Part shown: positions 23,330 through 34,683 of the stretch, piece by piece
Layout of the letters: each line of letters opens with the position of its first letter
How positions within the stretch are numbered: position 1 is the first letter of the stretch
Assembly (NCBI GenBank): GCA_002803225.1
Contig: NXFV01001933.1
Span: 1-39,203, forward strand
From: Gamarada debralockiae
Lineage: Eukaryota; Ascomycota; Leotiomycetes; Helotiales; Hyphodiscaceae
Reading direction: 5' to 3'
Length of the DNA stretch: 39,203 nt
Made by a program: the position numbers and the translations under genes
The notes under the pieces: generated by a model
The model's input: only the letters and a program-made list of their open reading frames with translations
Databases searched by the model: none
Told to the model about the DNA's origin: nothing

Positions 23330-24800
23330 ATACGAAGGGAAAACGGTATTCTGCGTTCATTGAGTCGAGGAGGACACAATAAGAAGCTGAACGAGCCTGA
23401 GTCTGGCGCATTAAAAGAGTACCTTCTGATGTGCTATGGAATAGGTCAAGGAGCTGGATTAGAAAACGTTGTAGCTGTTGTGAACTCGATCCTTTGATAC
23501 TAAGGTGCTATAGTTAGAGCCTCCCAACAATAGGCAAAAGCATAGTTGGCTAGAGAGCAGAAATGGCTCAAGATAATACGGTCGAAACCACTTGATACCA
23601 AGCGACGAGCCTCACACCAGAAAGAGCAAATAGAAGGGCACTTCAAAGTGTTTAAGAGGTACAAGGAACACTAGGGCATTTAGGATGAGGACGTCTACAA
23701 CTTTGATTAGGTTATCTATATGATTGGAATAGTTTTTGGCTCATTAGTTATTGTACCTACAGATTGCAATGAAGTCTTTGTAGACGATCCTTATAGCAGG
23801 GAGTTAGTGACTATTACAGAGTATATTAGTACAGGAGGCTATTATCCGCCTCCTATAATCACCTACAAAGGAGCCTACTATCTGCGCAAATACTTTAATA
23901 ATACTGATAGCAATATCCTCTAGTCACGCTCTAAATCAGGCTTCGTCAACAACTAACTCTACTTAAAATAGATTAAGCATTTCGAGAAATTCACTAAGAA
24001 TCACACGAAGGGAAAGTATCGAATATTAATCTTCAATAGCTATAGTTCATATCTTACTTAATAATTTATCGACTTTTGCTGGGAAATAACATTCGACTAT
24101 ACTAACCAATTCCTTATTCAACGCATCTCTGCCAGCCATGTGATATTAGTGTATTCCAGAAGTTAAAGCACGAGTTCAAGAAGCTGATACACGCAGAGGT
24201 TTTTTATAGCGCAACGATAATCACGAAGGCTAATTTATTTTTGATTTTTCAAATGTTTTCTAATAAAACCTTCTCCCTTGCACTTTGCAAAGCTGTATTC
24301 CGAAAGGCTGGCCTTATACTATATGATCTATTAGTTATAATAAGTAAGATAAAAGACTATAGTGGGCAGCAAAGAGAGAGATCTTCTTCTATTGACTCAA
24401 ACGAATCTACGGGATTTGCAACGCTACTACTACTACCTTAGCACGAATTCACGACTCTGATAACGAATACAAGCAGAATGAGAGGGGCTTAGTACGTAGC
24501 AGGCCGTTTATAAGTTAGTGAGATTACACCGACTGTAATTAGAGTACAAGAGAAGGTTGAGAAGGCAACAGATAAAATAGTACTCACAGGCCAACTTTCT
24601 ACTAAGCTTTTATATATCAACAACGCTGAGTAGAAAGAAAGAGAAGAACGAAATAATGCGCCGAATAAAATTATTTAGAAGTACGGGGAAATTTATGGGA
24701 ATATAGTGTATAGGCAGATCGCAGCAGGCGTATTAGCAGAAGATATAGTAGTTAACATGCATGACTAACGCATACAAAAGCCACATTTGGAGTACTATAA
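23330..24800 (+). pseudogene. Fot1/pogo-type transposase remnant, RIP-damaged
   Basis: A DDE transposase of the Fot1/pogo (Tc1/mariner) type is readable through several TAG stops. The first acidic motif is DEDVYNFD (23684-23707). Then come VFVDDPYSRELVTITEYIS and a GGYYPPPIITYKG stretch. The second motif reads IFNSYSSYLT at 24032-24058, where the family has a D-G-H-x-S-H pattern, so the catalytic Asp is now Asn. After a frameshift between 24058 and 24133 the third-Asp region reads QPCDISVFQKLKHEFKKL (Asp codon 24142-24144), and a C-terminal KYGEIYGNI segment lies near 24670-24700. All three changes in motif 2 are C-to-T/G-to-A type. It is clearly non-functional. Element ends were not found. 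Confidence 0.8.
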
Positions 24801-25257
24801 GTAGTTTGTTCAAGAATTCCCTGATATCTTCTATCTACTGAAAAATCACAGTCAATTTAAGAGTATTAGTATAGTAGAAGAGTTGTTGTTGATTTAATTA
24901 TAATTTAATATATAATTACTTGGGAAAATTTACGCATTGCTGGCGTTTTACGTATTGCGCTCCCTCACCTAATTACGTAAGGAGTTGGCTGGGTTGGTGC
25001 TAACCGAACGATTACGGTAAGCATTGAAGTAATTGGCCAATCAAATATGGCCCTGCTTGCAACACCGGACGAACTTTGGTGCGGCCACGAGCTGAAGCCT
25101 AAATTATTGACAGCGTTCTCCTCATTCAACTTCGCGGACAAGTTGACTTGATAGAGCTCAGATCGTAGTCATCACGAACGGTGAATTGAGCGTCCAGCCT
25201 ACTCGGATTGCCCAGCACTTACGCGTTGGCAGCCGAAACGCGATCATTACCACGACG
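24801..25257. other. Tail of the transposon region and hydrolase promoter
   Basis: AT-rich sequence to about 24930, then an abrupt rise in GC. Near 24936-24965 a TTTACGCATTGC / TTTACGTATTGC motif is repeated directly, possibly the end of the pogo-type element. The last 250 bases should hold the promoter of the hydrolase gene; no clear TATA box is seen. Confidence 0.35.
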
Positions 25258-26178
25258 ATGGGTCTGTTCGACTTCCTGCGCTATCTGCGCCTCAAATTCC
25301 TCATCTCGTCTCTTCGCCTCCTTGCGAGACTCCTTGCTCCGTTGCCAGCACCCAAGCCAGACTCAGTTTTGAGGATCCCATCTCGCGACAAAGGGCGGAC
25401 CATCAAGATTCATGTCTACAACCCGGGCGGGGAGGCGGGAAGCGCTGGAGGGGAGCCGCATCCCGTGCTGATCAGTTTCTATGGCAGTGGGTTTGCTCTC
25501 CAATATCATGGTGCTGACGACCGTTTCTGCCGGTTCGTTGCCGCGCACACCAGCCACGTCGTCCTCGACGTCCAGTACCGTGTGGCACCAGAAAACCCTT
25601 TCCCCGCGGCGGTCAACGACGCCGAGGACGCCGTGAAATATGTGCTTGGCCATCCGGACGAGTACCAGACATCGCACGTCTCCTTGTGTGGATTCTCTTC
25701 CGGCGGCACCCTTGCACTTGTCACTTCGACCCTGTTTCCCCACGGTACCTTTCAGTCCCTCATCGGATTCTATCCGTCCCCCAGCATGGCCGGAGATCCG
25801 GGGGAGAGAAAGGCTCCTGTGCCTGGCAGAGAACGACCGTCGTTCTGGACGAAGGTCTTCCGTGAGGCTTACATACGTGGAAAAGATGCCCGAGACCCCC
25901 GAATCTCGCCAGCTTTTGCCGCTACGACCAACTTTCCGCAGGAAATGCTAATATTTACTGCGGACCATGACGTATCTGCCACGGACATGGAGGCGCTGGC
26001 TGAGAGAATCAAGATAGAAGGCCATGCAAGCGGCAGAAATGTAGTGGTAAGGCGGATGGAGGATTGTGATCACGGCTTTGACAAGAATAAGAAGCGCGAA
26101 AACCAGATGGAGGCTGGTCGGGAAGCTTACGCTCAGGTTGCGGATTTTTTGAAGAGTTTGGAGAGTGAGAGCGGATGA
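25258..26178 (+). CDS. Alpha/beta hydrolase, HSL (hydrolase-3) family, 306 aa
   Basis: Single exon. ATG 25258 is the first Met in the frame, giving MGLFDFLRYLRLKF, a hydrophobic/basic N-terminus that may be a membrane-associated helix. The order of motifs fits the hormone-sensitive-lipase family: VLISFYGSGF (oxyanion region, residues 70-79), YRVAPE (107-112), nucleophile elbow GFSSGG with Ser147, acid in FTADHD (probably Asp238) and His272 in CDHGFD. The conserved His that opens the HGGG/HGSG oxyanion motif is Tyr75 here. Such enzymes hydrolyse short-chain esters or lactones; the substrate is unknown. It stands alone between transposon debris on both sides yet is intact, with GC-rich codons unlike its surroundings. 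Confidence 0.87.
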   Translation: MGLFDFLRYLRLKFLISSLRLLARLLAPLPAPKPDSVLRIPSRDKGRTIKIHVYNPGGEAGSAGGEPHPVLISFYGSGFALQYHGADDRFCRFVAAHTSHVVLDVQYRVAPENPFPAAVNDAEDAVKYVLGHPDEYQTSHVSLCGFSSGGTLALVTSTLFPHGTFQSLIGFYPSPSMAGDPGERKAPVPGRERPSFWTKVFREAYIRGKDARDPRISPAFAATTNFPQEMLIFTADHDVSATDMEALAERIKIEGHASGRNVVVRRMEDCDHGFDKNKKRENQMEAGREAYAQVADFLKSLESESG

Positions 26179-28614
26179 CTTTGACCGCTTTACTGAAAGT
26201 TTAGCTAAAGTTGGATTTGGTTATTTTCGATTCGTACGAGCCTCCATGGAGGGTGCCGACTCAACGTATGCATGCCCAGACATGCTTGTTCGAGGGTTCT
26301 TATCTTTCGGCAAGCTATGTCACGAGTCGTTGGAGCCTTTGAAGTCACGGTAGTAGATCGGAGACTAGGTCTACTGATGCTGTAAAACCTATAGTTCTTT
26401 TTGCTGTTCCTTCATTGGAGCAATATATTGTCCATCCTGGCATTTTGAAAGACATCCATGGAGAGTTTCACGTCTTCGAGTCTCTGCTCTTGTAGATAAC
26501 CAAGCCTAGCGCTATATTAAGATCGTGTTCTTTGTCGGCCCCGTAATCTAAAATTGTAGACTCTTACGACCACGAGTTCTCATCCATGTATAAAATTTCA
26601 AGTCATAAAAATATTATTGAGTTGTAGAAAATATATAATTTAGATAGGATGAGAGTCGCAAACAAGATGCCTTTTTCATCGCTAATTAACTAGTATAGAA
26701 GTCTTGAATAGGAAAAAACACATGAACAATATAACTGCATTAGCAGAATAGGATAGATATAAAAAGATAAATGCACATTTTCGGTGAGAATTTTGCACTT
26801 CTGTCGAGGTCGTTAGCTCTATATGGGATTTTCGCTTCACGGGGATGGGGGGGTTAAATTCTGAAAAGACTTTTTTAGCGGCTAATGCGCTCTTGTTGAC
26901 GAACCACATCTGCTCCAAGTTTTGTTGCAAGTCGCAAAACATCATCGCCCTTTGGCGTGATTACGTGCATGAAGATCCCTGCACCTGCAGCTTAGCCCCT
27001 GTCATGATTGTGCGCCATGGGGCGAAGCAGAAGTGCAAAGATTTTTGGAAAAGAGAGTTTGAATTAGCGGTCACGAGATTAGGTATCCAAATGCTAGAAA
27101 GGGAGTGCTTCGTTTGAAAGTTTTAAATTAGGAGAACTGCCTAGCTACACTTAATATTATCATACAAAGTTTTAAGACATCAGTTCTAAAATGATATTTG
27201 TCAGAAATGCTCAAGCAAACCCCAGCAATATACAAGTTTAAATTGAAAATTTCGATTTAAACCCTTGAACAAGCACGACCGCTATTATATAGAAATACCA
27301 GTAGTACGCAAGTATACTAACAGAGGGGCCAAAGCTATATACGACAGCAAGTAGTTAGCAGTTTCTAAGTTATCTAGATATAGCAAGTACTTACCTAGAT
27401 TTAGTGATTCTTCAAATATTCCCGATGCAGCTCCAAAGCGGCCTCAAACTCCTTCTTCACCTCCTCATAGCACTACAGTCCTTCTTGTGACTAAAAAGCT
27501 ACGCGTCAAACTATATAGGGTTCTACGTTTCACTCTTTAAGAGGAACACTTGGCATAGTTAATGAAATCTTATCTCTTCGGAGGAACTCCATGCCGATGC
27601 TATTTGAAATTCGGAGTAATGTAAAACAAATGCAAGGAAGAAAATGAATCGATTTCCTAATTCGGGATATTTGAGGACGGCAGCGATATCGAAGATAGAA
27701 CCTTGAAGTTGAGTAAAAAAAGTTAGTCCCTCTAGATGCACACATTGCACCGCCACACCCACCAAAGATCTTCAATTCGAAGACATTCTCGACTTCGCAA
27801 CGTCGCAACTCCACGACCCTACGCCTTTCTTGATCGGTAGTTGTGAATTGAATAGCGTGTCTATAGCGCGCACCCAGCGGCGATGTCGTTTCTGTTGAGA
27901 ATTGTGCTTAGTAATCTGCCTACAGGCTGCGGAGGTAGCCATACGGCGACTACTTATAGGAATATGGCGACGTCCGATATTCAGGAAGGTTACAAAGTTT
28001 ATATATACAAGCGTTTGGTCCTGTTATTTAGAGAATAAAAAAGTTGTTTTGGCCTTCTCTACAGATGTTTGCTTAGTCATCACCGCAAGGGAAATTTCAT
28101 GTGGGAGGTCGGATTAGTTAGCGCTTCAGCACAGATGCCTAGGTCCTCTCCAAATGACGACTACCTTCTTGGGCGCTGGCGTGGAACTCCCCTCTGGAGT
28201 CCAGTAGTTGATGAAGCCAAGCTCCGGATCTTAATGAGGGCCGCTGACCAGATGTTCGAGCGGGACAAGGCAAAAGAGCAGCGGGTACAGATCAGGACAG
28301 AGTAGGTTGGATTGAAATGCAAGAAATCCATGCTGTAAGGCACTTAGTTGAAGCTGCTGATACAGAGAAGGGGCGAGAGACTGACAGTCAATCCAGTGAA
28401 GTGAAAATGAGCAAACGAGTGATAACTATAAAACTGAATATACAACCTCTCGAAGTAGCTGATGATATTGAACAAGCACCGAATGGAACGCCTCGCTATG
28501 CCGCTGGCCAATCACTCGGCCAAATGAAAATTTAAGCATTATGCTTTTTCCTTGATATGCCCAAACCCTCGCTATATCGCATCAAATTAATCCACAAATT
28601 CCGCAGAATTCAAT
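26179..28614. other. Gene-free, AT-rich intergenic region
   Basis: No spliced gene could be built. Minus-strand text near 27420-27480 (CYEEVKKEFEAALELHREYL) and 27560-27765 (including LKYPELGNRFIFFLAFVLHY) reads like scraps of coding sequence broken by stops, and a plus-strand frame at 28069-28305 is similar in quality. None carries a recognisable domain. They may be remains of a decayed gene or transposon. Confidence 0.35.
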
Positions 28615-28709
28615 AGTGTAATCAAACCGACAAACATTGCATTGTAGATGGATATAAATCCAATGTCATTGTCATGAAGATTTTCATTGTCACCGAGTAA
28701 GGAGCTGTA
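28615..28709. repeat. Dispersed repeat, copy 2
   Basis: This is the second copy of the ~95-bp repeat at 22691-22785, in the same orientation. Relative to copy 1 it has A for G (for example AATCAAACCGACAAAC against AATCAAGCCGACAAGC) and T for C, the pattern RIP leaves. Weaker similarity may continue a short way to the right. Confidence 0.7.
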
Positions 28710-29657
28710 AACCAATTGAAACATTCATCCACAGAAACTTCGCTGAGTTTCTGGTTCCAATAACCATCACGTACCAAGTGAAGAGCACTTCCACATTCAC
28801 TCTCCTCTCACTTCCAGCTGGCTCAGCCCCATCTCTTGCATCTATAAATACGACTTTCCAAAGCTCAGTACTGAGATCAACCACTAACGTATTACCAAGC
28901 AACGATGGCAGGCGAAGAAAAGACAGGTCATTTTGTAACCCTAATCCTGATATTAAAACCAGGCAAAGCTACGGCCAAACATTCTTCTGGTTTGAGCTTT
29001 AAAGGAGGTTGACAACGAGAATGCAATCAACAACAAGAAAGTAACTGCCAATGATAAAAGTATCTTCATCGAGTTGATTTCCAAATACAAGGATAACGGC
29101 TGACTATCAGAGAAATAAAGAATGGAGCTCAACTTGCAGAGAACCCCAGAACTTGAGAAAGATGGCAGCCTAGAGTGGAAGAAGTAAACATTCCTTGTCG
29201 GGGGTGTCAGACAGCAGAAATGTAAGGAGTAAGATGTTGAAGCAGCGAATATATACTGAAAACTGGACGTCGGGAGTAGAAAGGTAGCACTGACGTATCA
29301 TTAACCTTGACACTTGACAGACCGCAATGGGTGATAATTAGAGATGCAAAAGGTATGGGATTGAAGTAGTGACCTTAGTCAGATGCTCAGAGTGTAAATA
29401 ACTAGTAGGAAAATTTCTAAAAGTCAAATACTTGCGTTATTGGGCGTAAAGGATGACGCTGCCAGACACCTTGTTTCCCTCCGAGGAATTGGGTTTAGGG
29501 GTGATTACTGATACCCCAAGTTGGGGTAAAGGACACACAGTGATCAGCATGGCTGACTTCAGTAAATTCCTTGCTTTTTATCGTACTAAAACCATATTTC
29601 CATCATGGATTCACCCCATTCCCTACCAAAACTGTTTAAGTCAAGTCGCGCAGTTGC
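28710..29657. other. Intergenic region 3' of glutamate decarboxylase
   Basis: No gene is supported. The right end must contain the 3' UTR and terminator of the minus-strand decarboxylase gene. Short open frames (for example 29453-29692) have no recognisable motif. Confidence 0.45.
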
Positions 29658-31458
29658 TTAGCAGACACCTCTGTGCACCCCCTCAGTCATAGGTGCTCTT
29701 CCTCCTTTACCCAGGCCCTTTCCATGTGCCTGTCCGCTCGTAGAATGCTGCTTCTCAGCACTGGTATCTTTGCTCTGGTTCAAAATAGACAAGTCCAGTC
29801 CATCAGAATCAATCAAATTCTGCGTCGTCGTACAAATATCCGCGATCAACCGATCCAAGAGATCAAAACTCATACTCTCTCTAACCACCACTCTCAGAAT
29901 CTCAATTTTATCCTCGTTTGGCGGGAGTGGGTAGTTGGGGATGATGTACTGCTTTGCGCGCAAGAGGTTGGAGATGGTTTCTTGTTTGAGGTGCGGGAAT
30001 TCCCTCTTGAATTCGTCGCTGAAGCGGAAGGCGACGACGGGGAGACCGGCGTTGTAGTCTGCGGATGTTTCGTCGGCTCTTCCGAAGACGGCTTCCTTTA
30101 CGCCCTCGAATGTGTGCTCGCCTTTCTTGCGGTGGATGTCGGAGACGCAGGTATACCACCCGGTGGCTTCGAGGGACTTGGATAGGAGACGAGCGTTTGA
30201 CATGCAGTTTTCCATGATTTGGCGATAGCCGGTGAAACCGAGGTGGATGAGGTTGTAATACTGTGCGATAATTTGGGCGCCAGGGCGAGAGAAGTTGAGA
30301 GTGTAGGACTCTTCTGTTCCGCCCAGGTAGTGCAACTCAAAGACCAAGTGTTTTGGGAGTTGAGATTCGTCGCGCCAGATGACCCAGCCTACGCCTGCGT
30401 AGACGAGGCCAAACTTGTGGCCAGAGGCGTTGATCGACTTGACACGAGGAAGCTCAAAGTTCCACTTTGGCCCTCCGGCTTTGGCATGTGTGAATGGAGC
30501 TATAAAGCCACCGGACGCTGCGTCAACGTGGATTGGGATATCGACTCCGGTCTTGGCTTCGTACTCGTCGAGGATCTTCGAAATTTCCTCAACTGGTTCG
30601 TAGTGTCCGGTGTAAGTACTTCCAAGAATAACAAAGACACCAATAGTGTTCTCATCGATGTTCTTCTTGACCAACTCGGGGTCAAGTCTGTAGTTGCTGG
30701 CCTCTGAGACGGGCAAGATTCTGGCCTCGACTTCGAAGTATCTGGCAAACTTCTCAAGAGCGACTTGAGCATTGGCTCCCATGATAATGTTAGGCTTGGA
30801 GGTGTCCTTGCCTTCCTCCATGCGCTTCTCCTGCCAGCGTCTCTTCATGGCCAGACCACCGAGGTGGATAGCTTCAGAGGAACCCGTCGTTGCTGACCCG
30901 ATCGCCCTCTCTCCCTTTTGGACACCCCAGAGGTGAGCGATGATGCTGACGCAGCGGGCGTGCATCTGCATCATAGCTGGGTATTCATCTGCGTCAGACA
31001 TATTCTTGGAGATGTTTTCGAACATCAATTGCTCGGCGTGGGTTTCCATGTAAGTTCCAACGAAACTGTGACAAAAGCGTCAGCCAAACTCACACATTCT
31101 CATACAACTTTCCGCGACGTACCTGGCCAAGTTCAAGTTGGGTCTGCCATCGAGATCAAGCTCATCCTTCAGCATTTGGTGCACAGCATCTGCGGGGGCA
31201 CCGTCGTATGGGATCTTGAATTTGGAGATCTCTTGCTTGCTGGCATATCTGGTGGAGTATGGGGTGATGTGAGAAGTTCCTCCGTAGGTGTGTACATGCT
31301 TCTTGCCGGCATCCTTCATGTGCATATCACGAATGCTGTTGATAATCTCATCAGGGTCGACCTGTATGCTTCATCAGTGCTGCTCGACAGCCCGTCGAGC
31401 ATCATACGATGTCGTTGACGTTCCGACTTGAGGTACTTACGTGACGTGCGAGAGACAT
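29658..31458 (-). CDS. Glutamate decarboxylase (554 aa)
   Basis: Minus-strand exons 31458-31441, 31361-31123 and 31065-29658 join in frame (1,665 nt). The first exon codes only MSLARH and splices to VDPDEIINSIRD, as is common for fungal GADs. The enzyme is PLP-dependent and converts L-glutamate to GABA plus CO2 in the cytosol, feeding the GABA shunt. Visible motifs are the phosphate/substrate region GSATTGSSEAIHLGG, HVDAASGGF with the PLP-ring Asp (about 267), and SINASGHKFGLVYAG with the Schiff-base Lys at about residue 303. The length is normal for the family. The C-terminal 60 residues are polar and variable, ending GVHRGVC; a calmodulin-binding helix of the plant type is not obvious. Antisense frames here are shadows. 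It is divergent from the FAS1 gene, 1.2 kb away. Confidence 0.95.
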
Positions 31459-32665
31459 TTTGAGTAGATTTGTTGATAGAACTAAGGTTAATCGGGTTTC
31501 GTAACTTCAATTGAATTAAAAGAGTTGTCGTAAATCAACAAAGGCTCGAGGTGGAGGAATGCCTTGTTTATTTCTCCCACATATGACGACAGCGGGGCGA
31601 ATCGCTTGAATGCTCCCAGCACTGCAGTGAAACTCTTACTAACCTTACTGCTACTGCAGCTGCGTTTGGAACGCTCAATTCTCCAATGAGAGCTCAAGGC
31701 GGAGCTGGTGAGTTGCACTGTTAAATGCCAGTTCTTTTTTCGGATCCAGCTCGACGCATTTGCTTGCCGTTGAAGTCAAGACGTCATGAAATTTGGACTT
31801 TGAAGTCTCGGCTAGTAAAGAGCTTGTTCTGATCCTTGTTGGAGCGGGCCTGGAGTTTTGGCTTTATGCTTCAGGAGAAATACAGAACGGGGAGCAGCTC
31901 TAGAGACTCAAAGAGGGAGCTTGGTTACCCCACAAAGTCATCAATGTCGAGCACCAGAACTGTAGTTTACGAAGCAAAGGGATCTGTGGTTTTCTCTTCA
32001 ATCGGCAGGGTTCTTCACTGGCGAATTCCCCGCATTTCAGGCCCAAGTTTATCGATAAGGCAACCAGAACAGAATTTGGGGAGAGGAAGAAGGGATTCCA
32101 ACTGCCAGGAGTGGATCAATCCCGTTCGATCAACAGTTGAAATGTAAGTCTGTTCTTCCCTTGTAGATGCTTCAATACTCGATAGTTTTCCTCATAGATA
32201 TGATTTCCTTCGTCCCATTCCAAAATGTCTGAAGCTCGTTCGACGGAGTCAGTCGGCACTTAAACACCCCGATCGAGGGGTAAATGGACAGGGGTCTGCA
32301 GCACTAAAACGTCAATGATGTTATGATCCGAGAGGATTACACGACATGAAGCCACGCAAGCCGACTGGCAACCTTGGATCACCAAACCCATATCAGGAAT
32401 CCAACTCAGGAGGATGGAGTTCTAAATAAAAGCCTCTCTATGACCAATTCCTCTTCAATTATCGTCTCTTTGTCCTTTCTTGCGAGATATCTCACGTTAT
32501 CCGTTTGAGAGCTCAAACACCGGGATTCCCCAGATTCCAGAGCTCCGTTCCAACCCTCACCCGACGAGATCCGTAGCTCATCCTTTGACTTTCCTACATT
32601 ACGAATCTCACTCCATTCACTTCTCACCTCGTCCCACTTCACCCTTCACACCAACAATCGTCAAA
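31459..32665. promoter_or_regulatory. Divergent intergenic region between GAD and FAS1 genes
   Basis: The 1.2 kb holds the promoters of both neighbours. On the FAS1 side a TATA-like TAAATAAAAG (about 32422-32431) and a CCAAT box (32443-32447) precede a pyrimidine-rich leader, a usual arrangement for strongly expressed fungal genes. On the GAD side nothing specific stands out. Short ORFs within have no support as genes. Confidence 0.4.
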
Positions 32666-34176
32666 ATGAAGTTGATCTCTACCATCTTGCCGCTTGCGGC
32701 CATCACCACTGCCTTCATTCTTCCTGACCAGCAGGTAATGGAACAAATTACTATCGAAAAACAACCTCAATCCTACTTCGACCAATTCAAAGGATCCGTC
32801 GAAGAAGCTTGGTCTGGAGTCGAAGACTCTTTCAAGGATACCGTTGCATTCGGCGAAAATGCCTTTGACAACGCCATTAACGCTGCCACTGATGCCAGCA
32901 AGAAGGCTGCGGCAAAGTTTGAATGTCATCACTCGATGATGGCGTTTGATGCTCAAGGATGGCTTGACTCTGCCGTCGAGATCTTCGAAGATCTTGACAT
33001 CGATGATATGTTCGATCACCCACACAAAAAACCCCACAAGAAACCGAAGCATCCAAAGCACCCACACCGTGGACATCACCCTCACCACAAGCCAAACCAG
33101 ACTGTCTATCAATTGATCGCTGGCTCGAAGTACACCACTAAGCTCGCCAAACTCATCGACGAGTACCCAGACTTGGTCGAGGTTTTGAATGGGACGGCTG
33201 CCAACTACACTGTCTTCGCTCCCACTGACAAGGCTTTCGAGAGGATCCCTGACCACGGCAAGAAGCCTTCGAAGGAGTTGATCCACAAGGTCCTCGCCTA
33301 CCACGTGTCTCCTGACTTCTACCCTGCTCCCCGTATTCTCTTCTCGCATACTATCCCAACTGCACTTGGTGAGGATGCTCTTGGTGGCGAGGCACAACGT
33401 CTGCGCGTCGGTCTCGGACCTGGGGGGTTACGGGTGAACTTCTACAGCAAGGTTGTTGCTGCCAATATCGTACGCTCCTCCTCCTTTCTTCCTTCCCCAC
33501 TCTCTGTCCCATCTGCTAACGAATGCTCGCAAAGTTCGGAACAAACGGCGTAATCCACGGCGTCGACTCCATCCTCCTCCCACCCCCGCCCGCATACAAA
33601 ATCATCGAGCTACTCCCCGGCGAATTCTCTACCTTCGAACTTGCCCTCTCAAAAACCGGTCTTGACAAAGTCATTGCGGACAGCCCACACACAGGCGGCA
33701 CACTCTTCGCACCCTCAAATTGGGCATTCAAGAAACTCGGTCCCAAGATCAACGCCTTCCTCTTCAGCAAATACGGCGAGAAGTACCTCAAGGCTCTTCT
33801 CAAGTATCATATTGTGGCCAACCAGACTTTGTACTCGGATGCTTTTTACAAAGCAAAGGATTCAGATGCTGAGGCTATGGATGAGACTGATAGTGAGAGT
33901 ATCCCGAAGGGGCATTTCCACGTTGATCTCCCGACCCTACTTGATGATAAGAGCTTGAGCATCGATGTTGCACGATGGGGTGGCTTTATCACGATCAAGA
34001 TTAATGGCTTTAATAGTGTTTCAGTCCAGGACGGTATTGCTAAGGATGGAGTCATCCACGTCTTGAGCAATATTCTCATCCCGCCTAAGAGTCCTGGCGG
34101 CTTGGAGTGGATGGGTGAGGATATGAGCGTTGACGAGTTTAAGGACAGGTTTGATGCTTACGTCGAGGAGTTGTAA
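32666..34176 (+). CDS. Secreted fasciclin (FAS1) domain protein, 481 aa
   Basis: Two exons, 32666-33469 and 33535-34176, join in phase 0 across a 65-bp intron with a CTAAC branch site. ATG 32666 gives a signal peptide (MKLISTILPLAAITTAFILP). Residues 21-115 are acidic/helical, and 118-142 are a His/Lys/Pro-rich linker (repeats like KKPHKKPKHP) that may bind metal or wall polymers. Two FAS1 domains follow: about 145-285 (NYTVFAPTDKAFERI, then the distal NGVIHGVDSILLPP) and about 287-460 (GTLFAPSNWAFKKLG, then KDGVIHVLSNILIPP). FAS1 domains mediate adhesion at the cell surface. N-glycosylation sites (NQT, NGT, NYT) are present. No C-terminal hydrophobic GPI signal is visible, so it is probably secreted or wall-associated. 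Confidence 0.93.
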
Positions 34177-34683
34177 AGCTTTCTCCCGTTCAACTCTCAC
34201 TTCACAACGAAAAAATGATTCACGATATTTATGGGGTACGGTAGAAAGTAGCAACATTTGGGGCGTCGATCTCTTCCTTTCTCTACAACATGTATGATAA
34301 ATATACACGAAAATAGCGCTCCTTTGGAAATGGCAAACCACCCCCACCATCCACTTATTGCCCCACCACCACATACCGAGAAAATTGTTCTTGGAGAAAA
34401 TAATTCCTTGGCTTAGTGGCTTGTAAGAGCGGCAAAAGTTCGAGATGGTTATTTTTGTGTCGCACAACTCAGCACGTGTTCAAAAACTTTCACGTCATGC
34501 ATCTCCCTGTCTTACTTACACTCCTTCTTTTCCCAAAGGTGACCTTGTCATTCATTCCAACATCCTTGCAGTCCAATCAATCCAGTATCGCTGCCGCACA
34601 CCCCTCATGTCTCAGCGTCAGGATCAACGAGATACGCGAGAGGTGCCCAAACTTTCTAGTGGAGGATACCCAATTGAGCCAAT
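34177..34683. other. 3' region of the FAS1 gene, no gene supported
   Basis: This should contain the FAS1 3' UTR and terminator. A plus-strand frame at 34416-34808 has a hydrophobic start but runs antisense into the pseudogene on the other strand, and I see no motif supporting it. Confidence 0.4.

Noticed and set aside
28069..28535. Two plus-strand ORFs of about 75 codons
   Set aside because: No start context, splice chain or motif; they may be repeat debris and are mentioned only in the intergenic note.
29673..30185. Plus-strand ORFs of 160-170 codons opposite glutamate decarboxylase
   Set aside because: Antisense shadows of a firmly identified gene with conserved PLP-enzyme motifs.
16817..31458. 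A GABA pathway cluster linking the amino-acid permease with glutamate decarboxylase
   Set aside because: They are separated by over 10 kb of repeats and an unrelated gene, and the permease substrate is unknown; proximity alone is not evidence.
32639..33397. 252-codon minus-strand ORF opposite the FAS1 gene
   Set aside because: Shadow of exon 1 of the FAS1 gene, which has a signal peptide and recognisable domains.
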